NCBI GenBank assembly: GCA_964480425.1
Contig: CAYZPY010000025.1
Span: 1 to 21,938, forward strand
DNA length: 21,938 nt
Reading direction: 5' to 3'
Origin: CAYYMD01 sp964480425
Lineage (GTDB): Bacteria; Planctomycetota; Phycisphaerae; SM23-33
The notes under the pieces are model-generated. The model saw only the letters and a program-made list of their open reading frames with translations, made no database searches and was not told the origin of the DNA. Both the position numbers and the translations under genes were made by a program. Numbering within the stretch: position 1 is the first letter of the stretch; every line of letters begins with the position of its first letter. Below are positions 15,656-21,938 of the stretch, piece after piece.

Positions 15656-16039
15656 TTATTTTCTCACTCCCACCACCGAGGCGATGGCATGTGTATGTAT
15701 GTGGCTGATGGATATCTGAAGATCATCCAGGCCCTGCTGATCGGCGATTTGACGGCACCTTCCCGACAGCGAAATCCTGGGTCTTCCCGATGGGTCGTTG
15801 GACACCTCGATGTCCTGCCATGATATTCCCCTGGCCCAGCCGGTGCCCAGAACCTTCAGCACCGCCTCCTTTGCGGCGAATCGCCCGGAAAGGTGTTCTA
15901 TCCACCGCTTCTTTGCGGTGCAGTATTCAAGTTCCGTGGGCGTGAAAACCCTGCCGAGCAGCCGCCGGCCATGTCTGTCAATGGCGGCCAAGAGCCGACT
16001 GCATTCCACCATGTCAATTCCGTGCGACAACGATTCCAT
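15656..16039 (-). CDS. acpS: Holo-[acyl-carrier-protein] synthase (AcpS)
   Basis: A 127-aa enzyme that transfers the 4'-phosphopantetheine arm of coenzyme A to acyl carrier protein. The magnesium ligands fit the family: D9 in HGIDMVE and E58 in GRFAAKEAVLKVLG. The C-terminal ISISHIHTHAIASV matches the typical SISH(t/d)... segment. The length is normal for AcpS. ATG at 16039 is chosen because the homology starts there; an upstream in-frame start at 16084 would add 15 poorly conserved residues. It is transcribed towards the hydrogenase operon but separated from it by 156 bases with a candidate promoter. Confidence 0.93.
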   Translation of the reverse strand: MESLSHGIDMVECSRLLAAIDRHGRRLLGRVFTPTELEYCTAKKRWIEHLSGRFAAKEAVLKVLGTGWARGISWQDIEVSNDPSGRPRISLSGRCRQIADQQGLDDLQISISHIHTHAIASVVGVRK

Positions 16040-16218
16040 GTGTCCTGCAAATATAAACCCACCGGGCGTGCGGCGAAAGCGCAAAATGCCGCAATTGTGA
16101 AGTATTATTCTCCGCGTCGGTTTCGTTTACACCTCAAGTGCCCCGACGCATCGCGCCGATAAAAATAAACGGTCCCGTTTAAAGGAAACCGCAAAAGAAA
16201 CATCCGGAAGCTAACTTC

Positions 16219-17013
16219 GTGCCATCCACCGCTTCAATAAACGCCCGGAAACATGACAGGCGCCTTGCCCGCCTCCAGGCGGAGGTGGAATCTCTTCGCG
16301 CCCAGTTGCGGCGCGCACAGCGACTGGCGTCGCTCGGGACGATGACGGCGATGGTCGCGCACGAGTTCAACAACATCCTGACGCCAATAGTAAATTACGC
16401 ACGCCTGGCGCAGGAGAATCCTTCCCTTGCTCAAAAGGCCACCGCCCGCGCCGCCGAAGGCGGCGCCAGGGCCGAGGCGATCTGCAAGGCCATTCTCGCA
16501 CTGGCGTACGACAATAATGCAAACGGACGCGACGATTACACCAACGTGCGACTGGCCGAACTCGTCGAACAGACCATCCGCGCCACCGCGCGCAATCACG
16601 CAAAGGACCGCATCGAGATAATCGTTGACATTCCGGACGAACTGACCGTCAACACCAGGCGCGTGGAGCTTCAGCAGGTGATTTTCAACCTGCTGCTCAA
16701 CGCCCGCAAGGCGGTCATGCAAAAGAAGCCCCCCCGCCAGATTCGCATTTTCGCCTGGGAAGACGGCGAAAATACCGTTCAAATCGGCGTGTCCGACAAC
16801 GGCGTGGGCATACCACGCGAGAATCTGGATAAGATATTTCAGCCGTTCTTCTCCACCACGTCGTCCGGAGGCGACTGCGACACCGGCGGATGCGGGCTGG
16901 GACTGCCGCTCTGCCGCGAGATAGTCTCTTCGCTGGGCGGAAAAATAACCGCAAACAGCGCCCCCGGACGCGGCGCCGACTTCACCATCTCCCTGCCTGT
17001 CAATCGAAAATGA
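16219..17013 (+). CDS. Orphan cytoplasmic sensor histidine kinase (HisKA + HATPase_c)
   Basis: A 264-aa kinase. Residues 10-40 form an Arg/Leu-rich likely coiled coil. The H-box MVAHEFNNILTPIVNY carries the phospho-accepting H48. The N-box is VELQQVIFNLLLNARKAV, G1 is DNGVGIP, the F-box is FQPFFST and G2 is GCGLGLPL. The chain ends right after the ATPase fold. There is no membrane segment, PAS or GAF domain and no response regulator beside it, so the signal and partner are unknown; input may come through a partner protein. The start is GTG at 16219 with GGAAG 8 bases upstream. It is divergent from acpS. The sequence resembles NtrB-type kinases in its HEFNN motif. Confidence 0.9.
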   Translation: MPSTASINARKHDRRLARLQAEVESLRAQLRRAQRLASLGTMTAMVAHEFNNILTPIVNYARLAQENPSLAQKATARAAEGGARAEAICKAILALAYDNNANGRDDYTNVRLAELVEQTIRATARNHAKDRIEIIVDIPDELTVNTRRVELQQVIFNLLLNARKAVMQKKPPRQIRIFAWEDGENTVQIGVSDNGVGIPRENLDKIFQPFFSTTSSGGDCDTGGCGLGLPLCREIVSSLGGKITANSAPGRGADFTISLPVNRK

Positions 17014-17077
17014 TTCCTTCCGGCGGCGATCGGCCGGTATTCATCTTAAATACTTCACAATCCCCGATAATCGTTAA

Positions 17078-17106
17078 TTGACATTGACGCGTAACGTTGG
17101 TAGTTT
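17078..17106 (+). promoter_or_regulatory. Possible promoter of the SH3-domain gene
   Basis: A perfect TTGACA is at 17078-17083. Seventeen bases on lies TAGTTT (17101-17106), a poor -10. A better-looking TATATT (17122-17127) is nearby but too far from the TTGACA. So a promoter in this gap is likely but its exact elements are not certain. Confidence 0.3.
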
Positions 17107-17182
17107 TGGGATTTGCGCGATTATATTAACCACTCTGGGAACAACAGGACTTTCGGAATTACGATGTGATAAGGAGCACATC

Positions 17183-18754
17183 ATGAAGACAGGATTCACG
17201 ACTGCGTTATCGTTGGCGTTGCTATGCATGGCCGTCCCATGCGGCGGACAAAGCACCGACGAGGAGTCCTCCTACACCGGAAAATTGACGGGCGTCAACG
17301 TCTACGTCCGCTCCGGACCGGGCTCCGCCGCATATCCCTGCACGCAACTGTCGGCCCCCGCAAAAGTCAGGGTCGTCGGCGCAAGGGGTGACTGGTTGAA
17401 AATCGAGGCGCCGCAGGACGTCTTCTGCGTCATCTCCAAGAACTACGTCAAACCCAACAGCAGCGGAAAAACCGGCACCGTGACCGGCGACAACATATGG
17501 GTCCGTGCGGGTGGTCCGCTGGCGGAAAGGAACAGGAGCAAATTAGAACAGTACGGAATGCTGCAGGGACGCCTCAGCACCGGCGCAAAAGTGCGAATCA
17601 TAGGCCGGGGCGACGATTACTACAAAATCACTCCGCCCAAAGGCGCGTATTTCTGGATATCGGCCGACTACGTGCAGCGTGTGAACGACGGGGGCGCAAC
17701 GGCGACCCGTCCCGCGACCGGCGAGACCACCGATGCCGCCGACACCCGAGCGACGGACACCGCGCCCTGGCAGGACGATACGCAGGACGTTCGCGACAAA
17801 GAGCGCCAAAAGTTCATGGCGATTGAGAAACTCATGAAACAAAAGTTTCAAAAGCCAAAAGACCAGCGCGACCTGAAGGAAATCCTCAACAAGTACCAGG
17901 AACTCGAAATCTCCGACGACAGTTACCTCAAGCCCTGGGTGCAGGCCAGGATAAAGTATCTAAAGACAGCCATCGAGCAGATGGAAGACCTGCGCGAAAT
18001 CGAGGACCTGCTCCAGGACGCGGCCGAAAAACAGCGCCAATACCGCCAGAAGCGCCAGGAAGTCCGGCAGGACATTTTGCTCGAAACCGCCACTCACCCG
18101 GCGGCGCTCGGGCAGCGGGCAAAGGGCGTGCTGTCGCGCAGCGCCATGTTCCCCGGCGGGGCGACCGGCCCCAGGTTGTTCATGCTCCAGGACCCCGACA
18201 CCGGGCAGGTCGACGCCTACGTGCAGTGCACCACCGGGGCGGTGGATCTGACGTCATACCTTGGAAAATACGTCTCGGTGTCTGGAAAAGGACGTTACGA
18301 AGCGGGACTGAGCACATATGTCATCGAGGCCGGGCACGTCGTGGTTCTACAGGAAGACGTCGAACTTCCCGCGCCGCCCAGGCCGAGGGTGGCCCCGCCT
18401 GAAATCCCCTCCCCGCCCGCAGAGCCCGAACCCGAACCCGTCGAACCCAAGCCCATGCCAGCCGAGCCCGAACCCGAGTCAGTCGAGCCCGAGCCCGAGC
18501 CAGTCGAGCCGGAACCAGTCGAGCCCGAGGCGCCCACGATTAAAATCGAGCCCGAGTTGCCTTCCGAACCGGAACCCGAACCGGAACCGGAACCAAGGGA
18601 GCGTCCCGACATGGGCGCCGACGAAGGCACGGTCCCTCCCTCCGAGCCGGAAACGCCCGGGGACGACGACGAACCCCTGCCCCCAACCGGGCTGCCACTG
18701 GTCTCGCCCAGCACCCAGCCAGACCAGCCGATCGACCCGGATGAATACAAGTAG
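17183..18754 (+). CDS. Secreted/periplasmic protein with two bacterial SH3-like domains and a Glu-Pro repeat tail
   Basis: A 523-aa protein of unknown specific role. Residues 1-23 form a signal peptide (KTG then a hydrophobic core). Residues 33-91 and 98-167 are two SH3b-type domains (GVNVYVRSGPG...DWLKIEAP; DNIWVRAGG...YYKITPP). Residues 203-300 are highly charged and helical, probably a coiled coil. Residues 315-392 look like a small OB-fold-type beta domain (GRYEAGLSTYVIEAGHVVVL). Residues 413-471 are EPEP/VEPEP repeats, then an acidic Pro-rich end. The ATG at 17183 has AAGGAG 6 bases upstream, which decides the start; an upstream in-frame ATG at 17078 overlaps the likely promoter. SH3b proteins of this kind often bind peptidoglycan or other cell-wall material; that is inference here. 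Confidence 0.8.
   Translation: MKTGFTTALSLALLCMAVPCGGQSTDEESSYTGKLTGVNVYVRSGPGSAAYPCTQLSAPAKVRVVGARGDWLKIEAPQDVFCVISKNYVKPNSSGKTGTVTGDNIWVRAGGPLAERNRSKLEQYGMLQGRLSTGAKVRIIGRGDDYYKITPPKGAYFWISADYVQRVNDGGATATRPATGETTDAADTRATDTAPWQDDTQDVRDKERQKFMAIEKLMKQKFQKPKDQRDLKEILNKYQELEISDDSYLKPWVQARIKYLKTAIEQMEDLREIEDLLQDAAEKQRQYRQKRQEVRQDILLETATHPAALGQRAKGVLSRSAMFPGGATGPRLFMLQDPDTGQVDAYVQCTTGAVDLTSYLGKYVSVSGKGRYEAGLSTYVIEAGHVVVLQEDVELPAPPRPRVAPPEIPSPPAEPEPEPVEPKPMPAEPEPESVEPEPEPVEPEPVEPEAPTIKIEPELPSEPEPEPEPEPRERPDMGADEGTVPPSEPETPGDDDEPLPPTGLPLVSPSTQPDQPIDPDEYK
18422..18595 (+). repeat. Low-complexity GAGCCCGA-type repeat encoding the Glu-Pro tail
   Basis: Imperfect 6-12 base units (GAGCCC/GAACCC/GAACCG with GTCGAGCC) encode alternating Glu-Pro with interspersed Val. 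The region probably forms a stiff extended spacer. The repeats also open a Gly-Ser-rich frame on the opposite strand, which is an artefact. Confidence 0.85.
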
Positions 18755-18758
18755 ATTC

Positions 18759-18830
18759 GTTGACTGGTTGATTCGTTAACTGGTTAACTCGTTGATTAGT
18801 TGATCGTTGAACCGGTTAATCAGTTAATCG
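18759..18830 (+). repeat. Nine tandem degenerate 8-mers (GTTRAYTN)
   Basis: Immediately after the SH3 gene stop the sequence splits into GTTGACTG, GTTGATTC, GTTAACTG, GTTAACTC, GTTGATTA, GTTGATC, GTTGAACCG, GTTAATCA and GTTAATCG. Units are 8 bases except the sixth (7) and seventh (9). The array is non-coding and much richer in A+T than the genes beside it. Function unknown. Confidence 0.85.
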
Positions 18831-18839
18831 GTACGCCGC

Positions 18840-18956
18840 GTCGTAGTCCCGCACCAGTTTTAAGATTCATGCGCACTGTTTATGCAAGGTTATCTTAAAT
18901 ATAAATCATCCTGCTGATTTGAGGAACGATTCTCAAAACTGGTGCGGGACGAAGAC
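18840..18956. repeat. 117-bp element with 29-bp inverted ends (MITE-like or large hairpin)
   Basis: The arms 18840-18868 and 18928-18956 are inverted copies matching at 25 of 29 positions, with a perfect 16-bp core GTCCCGCACCAGTTTT (18846-18861 and 18935-18950). A smaller inverted pair, TTTAAGAT/ATCTTAAA (18859-18866 and 18892-18899), lies inside. No clear target-site duplication is seen. It sits between two converging genes, so it could be a miniature mobile element, a structured RNA or a two-way terminator. Confidence 0.65.
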
Positions 18957-19027
18957 GGATTGATTGTATGCCAAGTCGTAACCCAGGCGTGTCGGGACTG
19001 CAAGCGGTTTTTACTGTCGCGCCCGCC

Positions 19028-19050
19028 TGCGCTTCCGGCGGATAAGCGCA
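19028..19050. other. Stem-loop just beyond the end of the FGE-like pseudogene
   Basis: TGCGCTT (19028-19034) pairs with AAGCGCA (19044-19050) around a 9-base loop. It lies 6 bases past the minus-strand stop at 19056. No U-run follows in either direction, so a rho-independent terminator is only weakly supported. Confidence 0.3.
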
Positions 19051-19055
19051 ATGCC

Positions 19056-20072
19056 CTACCGCCTTCTCCTACGGAAAAGGGGCAGGCAAGCACCCAATCC
19101 CAGGAGCGCCAACGTCGCCGGTTCGGGTACTTGTACGACACGGAATCCGATAAAAGGTACTTCGTGATTAGGCGAAATAGATTCTTCTCCATCGTTACGG
19201 TATGAGGAAATAAGTTCGCTTCCCGGACTGCTGTAAGAACCGTTCCTGATCCCGCACAATGGATTGTTTGAATTCCTATTCCATTCCCATACATTTCCCG
19301 CTTGGTCAAACGTACCATAAGGACTGTCCGAATTTTCGTGGGAACCAACTTCAGTACGGTAATATGGATTTCCGATAGTCCAATCACCATCGTTGAATGT
19401 TGCGTTGTTACCGGGATCAGGATTATTCAGGTCATTGCTCGGCACAATATCTCATTGCTCGGCACAATATCGCTACCGGTAGGATAATCGAAGTAATTAC
19501 CAGTATCGCCGTCATTCTTATGGTAGGCTGCCTTATACCACTCATCCTCTGTCGGTATCGCCCATTTCCAATCTGTCTCACGGCTTACGGCGAGAAGGTT
19601 GGCGTCGCTCATCGCACCATTCAGGTAATATGCCCCATCCTCTGTTGTATCAAGGTTCTGCGCACCCGTCGGCTGTCCATTGTGAAGCCAGTTAGCAAAG
19701 CGAGCAGCGTCGCCCCAAGAAACATAGTTCACCGGACGATATGCGTAATCTGATGCAATGCCATAAACGTAGCCATTCGATGACTCTGTCCGTTTTATAT
19801 TACATCCAGACACACCATTATCAGCATCCATCTTAGTTATAAAGCCCATAGGTATCCGTGCTGGCTACGGCATTTAGGAACTCGGTATACTGACCAGCTG
19901 TAATTTCATACTTGCCGATATTGTACTCGTAGTCCACTGCACCATAACCAGTCGTCCCATCGGTTGTCATTACCTCTGTATCGGGAGAGTTAGCAGTATT
20001 TCCTACGTGGACGGTTTCAATGTCAACAGCCAAGGCAGCCGATGGCAGAAACATAACCAGCGCCAATAGCAT
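19056..20072 (-). pseudogene. Broken FGE/SUMF1-like secreted PEP-CTERM protein
   Basis: Pieces of one formylglycine-generating-enzyme-like (PF03781-type) secreted protein are spread over shifted frames. Piece 1 starts at ATG 20072 with a signal peptide (MLLALVMFLPSAALA) and runs through IGKYEITAGQYTEFLNAV to a TAA at 19833. Piece 2, shifted, runs from about 19840 through VNYVSWGDAARFANWLHNG and IPTEDEWYKAAYH to a stop at 19427. Piece 3, back in the first frame, contains AGNVWEWN, GFRVV and a PEP-CTERM anchor (PEPATLALLGLG then RRRRR). The first break looks like a 2-base loss near AACTAAG; the second is a 20-bp tandem duplication. The shifts add to zero, but the stop after piece 1 blocks translation. 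Such proteins are common in Planctomycetota and Verrucomicrobiota; most are not expected to modify sulfatases. Sequencing error could mimic the first break. Confidence 0.8.
19432..19471. repeat. Perfect 20-bp tandem duplication that shifts the reading frame
   Basis: The unit TCATTGCTCGGCACAATATC occurs twice back to back (19432-19451, 19452-19471). Removing one copy joins ...GSDIVPSN directly to DLNNPDPGNN in one frame, so the duplication, not a coding feature, causes the second break of the FGE-like gene. Confidence 0.95.
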
Positions 20073-21545
20073 GAGAAACGCTACATGGTTCCGCCTGCGC
20101 CGTCGAATCAGCGCAAGCCCGCCCAGGCTCAAAAGCGCCATCGTGGCTGGTTCGGGTATTTGCATCACAAACAGCCGGTCGTAGGCATCTGCGCTGCCTG
20201 CGCCATCCGGATCATACTCTCCGATTCCGCTGACCCATTCCGTGTCACTGATGGCCCGGGCATATTCCAATACCCATCCGCTTGACGGATCGATCAATGT
20301 GTTAAGGTCCACAACCGCGCCATCGTCGCCCCAGCACACTGCTCGATAACCTATGTAGTTGCCGACATCGTCATACTTCATTGCGTAACCCACAGATACG
20401 CCGTAAAAGTTGATGTCCTCTGCATAAGACTCAGCATAGCCCGAATCATCAGCGCTGAGGTTGTCCAGTTCCATGGGAACAGTTCCATCGCAGGGCCAAT
20501 AGACGGCGCGTCGGCCAAGATAATTGCCCGAGGAATCATATTTATTGGAATATCCGGCGACCACGCCGGAATCATTGATATCCTGGGCAGACGCGTACGT
20601 GTATCCTGAATTGTTGACTCCCAGGTTACCAAGTTCGGTTACTGTTGTTCCGCCTGCATCCCATCGCACGGCCCGTTTGCCTACACATGTGTCACCATCG
20701 TATTTTTCGGATTGTCCAACTATAGTCCCGGAGGCATTGATGGCTTTTGCGTTTGCAATCGTTGCACCCGAACTGTCTGTTTCAAGGTTACCCAATTCCG
20801 TGGCTTCTGTGGTGTCGGCATCCCATCGGACGGCACGCAGACCTAAGGATGTGTTGCCACTATATTCCTTGGCATACCCGACAGCGATGCCCGAATCGTT
20901 GATAGCATAAGGATACGCTTCCGTAGTACCATAATTATTCGTGCCGATGTGCCCCAGTTCCGTAGCGTCCGTTTCGCCGGAAGCCCAGCGAACGGCGCGG
21001 TAGCCGGTCTGGGTGTCGCCATCATAAGTGTAGGCCCTGCCCACAATAGTGCCACCTGTATTAATGTCATAGCCGTATGCATATTTTTTACCGCTGGTAT
21101 CGGTCCCTATATGACCTAATTCCGTAGCGGTCGTCCCGCCGGCAGCCCAGCGGACGGCACGGGAACCCTTGTAGTTATGCGGATCATCATACTTCAATGC
21201 ATATCCGGCAATTGTGCCGCCGGCGTTGATGGCGTAAGGCCGAGACAACGTATTGCCCGTATCATCCGTGCCAAGATTAGCCAACTCGCACCACCCACTC
21301 GAACTCCAAACTATGGCGCGTTCCCTCTTGTAATTGCCGGATTCGTATTTATCTGCGGAACCCACGGCCGTGCCGGAATCGTTCACGCCGCGCCCGGGGA
21401 AAATTTCAATATCCGGGTTCCGGTAACCCGTTTCGGTTGAAGCATCATAGGTCGGACCGCCATAGACTGTTTTATATTCCGCCTGCGCCGAAACCGCCGC
21501 CAACATCAACGTCACCGTTGCACAAATTATCCATCTTCCGTTCAT
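19833..21545 (-). CDS. HAF-repeat secreted PEP-CTERM protein, frame continuing into the next gene's signal peptide
   Basis: A 570-codon frame. Residues 1-22 are a signal peptide ending in SAQA. Residues 52-429 are seven ~54-residue HAF-type repeats with the pattern INxxGxxVGYxxKY...RAVRW...TELGxLGTDxSG. Residues 463-485 are a PEP-CTERM sorting anchor (IPEPATMALLSLGGLALI then five Arg), which exosortase would recognise and cleave. Normally translation stops there. Instead codons 486-570 continue in frame into the signal peptide and first part of the FGE-like pseudogene. The start ATG at 21545 has AAAGGG upstream. The repeats probably form a beta-propeller-like extracellular domain; a specific function is unknown. 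The functional protein is probably residues 23 to about 462. Confidence 0.8.
   Translation of the reverse strand: MNGRWIICATVTLMLAAVSAQAEYKTVYGGPTYDASTETGYRNPDIEIFPGRGVNDSGTAVGSADKYESGNYKRERAIVWSSSGWCELANLGTDDTGNTLSRPYAINAGGTIAGYALKYDDPHNYKGSRAVRWAAGGTTATELGHIGTDTSGKKYAYGYDINTGGTIVGRAYTYDGDTQTGYRAVRWASGETDATELGHIGTNNYGTTEAYPYAINDSGIAVGYAKEYSGNTSLGLRAVRWDADTTEATELGNLETDSSGATIANAKAINASGTIVGQSEKYDGDTCVGKRAVRWDAGGTTVTELGNLGVNNSGYTYASAQDINDSGVVAGYSNKYDSSGNYLGRRAVYWPCDGTVPMELDNLSADDSGYAESYAEDINFYGVSVGYAMKYDDVGNYIGYRAVCWGDDGAVVDLNTLIDPSSGWVLEYARAISDTEWVSGIGEYDPDGAGSADAYDRLFVMQIPEPATMALLSLGGLALIRRRRRNHVAFLMLLALVMFLPSAALAVDIETVHVGNTANSPDTEVMTTDGTTGYGAVDYEYNIGKYEITAGQYTEFLNAVASTDTYGLYN
20259..21392 (-). 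repeat. Seven tandem ~162-bp units encoding HAF repeats
   Basis: Units begin at codons 52, 104, 159, 213, 267, 321 and 376 of the gene. Six are 54-55 codons, the first slightly shorter. Units 3 to 5 are the most alike, with RAVRW and ELG(H/N)(I/L) kept in each; units 1 and 7 are most diverged. The pattern points to growth by internal duplication. Confidence 0.85.
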
Positions 21546-21750
21546 CGTCTTGCCCTTTCATTTTTGACGCGGATTATCCGCGTCGGTTTCGGCCGCGCGT
21601 TTCGCGGCCGAGAGCAATCCTTTGAGCGGTTGCCGCAGAGTCCCGCAAAGCGGGGACGGCAGGGACGAGAATCCCATCCTCCTGCGATAAGTTTGTCATG
21701 TTCAGTTTTGCAAATGTCAATCAATAGCGGGGGAAGGATAAACGTGTAAA
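21546..21750 (-). other. Hairpin-rich region upstream of the HAF-repeat gene
   Basis: No convincing gene is seen here. Three stem-loops lie in a row: 21566-21584 (GACGCGG/CCGCGTC, 5-base loop), 21589-21611 (TCGGCCGCG/CGCGGCCGA, 5-base loop), and 21632-21660 (GCCG...CGGC enclosing CCCGC/GCGGG). The first is only about 8 bases from the AAAGGG ribosome site of the HAF gene. None is followed by a U-run. A TTGACA (21720-21715, minus strand) could be a -35 element but lacks a good -10 at normal spacing; a lone TATAAT is at 21755-21750. Confidence 0.5.
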
Positions 21751-21936
21751 TTATATGTCCCTCACCATCTGACGCCCGTGGCTCACGGGCAACCTCTTAT
21801 TGACGAAATGCAATGTTTGCATCGGGGATTTCGCGTGGGATTCTCCATAAACTGCTTCGATTGCTTGCTTTTGAAAACTCCCATAAGAGCCAATTGCTTT
21901 GTCTGTAAATGATTGTCGTAAGTAGACGTGAAAAAA
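21751..21936 (-). CDS. Possible C-terminal fragment of an unknown protein entering from the right edge
   Basis: A minus-strand frame is open from the window edge to a TAA at 21751 (61 codons). It includes the stretches QKQAIEAVYGES and LHFVNKRLPVSH. I do not recognise a family. It could be a real gene end or chance: it holds a perfect hairpin at 21774-21790 (GCCCGTG/CACGGGC, 3-base loop), which is unusual inside a coding region. Confidence 0.2.
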   Translation of the reverse strand, partial: FFHVYLRQSFTDKAIGSYGSFQKQAIEAVYGESHAKSPMQTLHFVNKRLPVSHGRQMVRDI

Positions 21937-21938
21937 CT

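Noticed and set aside
17020..17037. CCGGC/GCCGG hairpin after the histidine kinase as a terminator
   Set aside because: Five-bp stem with no U-run; too weak to list.
18295..18750. Gly-Ser-rich minus-strand frame opposite the SH3 gene
   Set aside because: It is the mirror of the Glu-Pro codon repeats, with no independent start signal or family.
18759..18956. CRISPR array or integron attC site
   Set aside because: The 8-mers have no spacers, and the inverted element appears once and lacks integron core-site layout or cassette genes.
18890..19390. A 166-codon minus-strand frame
   Set aside because: It is a shifted frame across the FGE-like C-terminus and the inverted-repeat element; the other frame has clear FGE and PEP-CTERM motifs.

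Overview
The window looks like a chromosomal piece of an anaerobic or fermentative Gram-negative-type bacterium. The best guess is a Planctomycetota (Phycisphaerae-like) lineage. The reasons are an lpxB gene (lipid A outer membrane), PEP-CTERM secreted proteins, HAF-repeat and formylglycine-generating-enzyme-like (FGE/SUMF1) secreted proteins, and a membrane-bound hydrogenase. The taxonomic call is inference; there is no rRNA or ribosomal marker here.

Positions 1-15499, all on the minus strand, hold one long, tightly packed gene set. Read in the direction of transcription it runs: AsrA/HydB-like iron-sulfur protein, AsrB/HydG-like FAD/NAD(P)H reductase, NuoG/formate-dehydrogenase-like MopB protein, four-cluster ferredoxin, NuoH-like, NuoB-like small subunit, NuoC-like, NiFe large subunit, NuoL/MrpA-like, fused MbhD-MbhE, MnhB, MnhC, MnhD, MnhE, MnhF, MnhG, NuoI-like ferredoxin, hydrogenase maturation protease, and then lpxB running off the left edge. 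Many neighbours overlap by 4-23 bases. The large subunit keeps both nickel-binding CxxC pairs, so this is a group 4 respiratory [NiFe] hydrogenase rather than complex I or a sulfur-reducing Mbs/Mbx relative. It is joined to an essentially complete Mrp-type Na+/H+ antiporter and, at the front, to a predicted NAD(P)H-handling module. The simplest model is an ion-pumping H2-evolving (or reversible) complex that takes electrons from ferredoxin and/or NAD(P)H. A candidate promoter, a pair of direct repeats and a hairpin near the first start codon lie at 15501-15593.

Positions 15656-17013 hold acpS (minus strand) and a divergent orphan cytoplasmic histidine kinase. Positions 17183-18754 encode a secreted or periplasmic protein with two SH3-like domains and a Glu-Pro repeat tail.

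From about 18755 the character changes to an accessory region. It contains nine tandem degenerate 8-mers, a 117-bp element with 29-bp inverted ends, a broken FGE-like PEP-CTERM gene (one small frameshift plus a 20-bp tandem duplication), and a HAF-repeat PEP-CTERM protein whose reading frame runs without a stop into the signal peptide of the broken gene. The last 393 bases are mostly non-coding and rich in perfect hairpins, with at most the 3' end of one uncertain gene.
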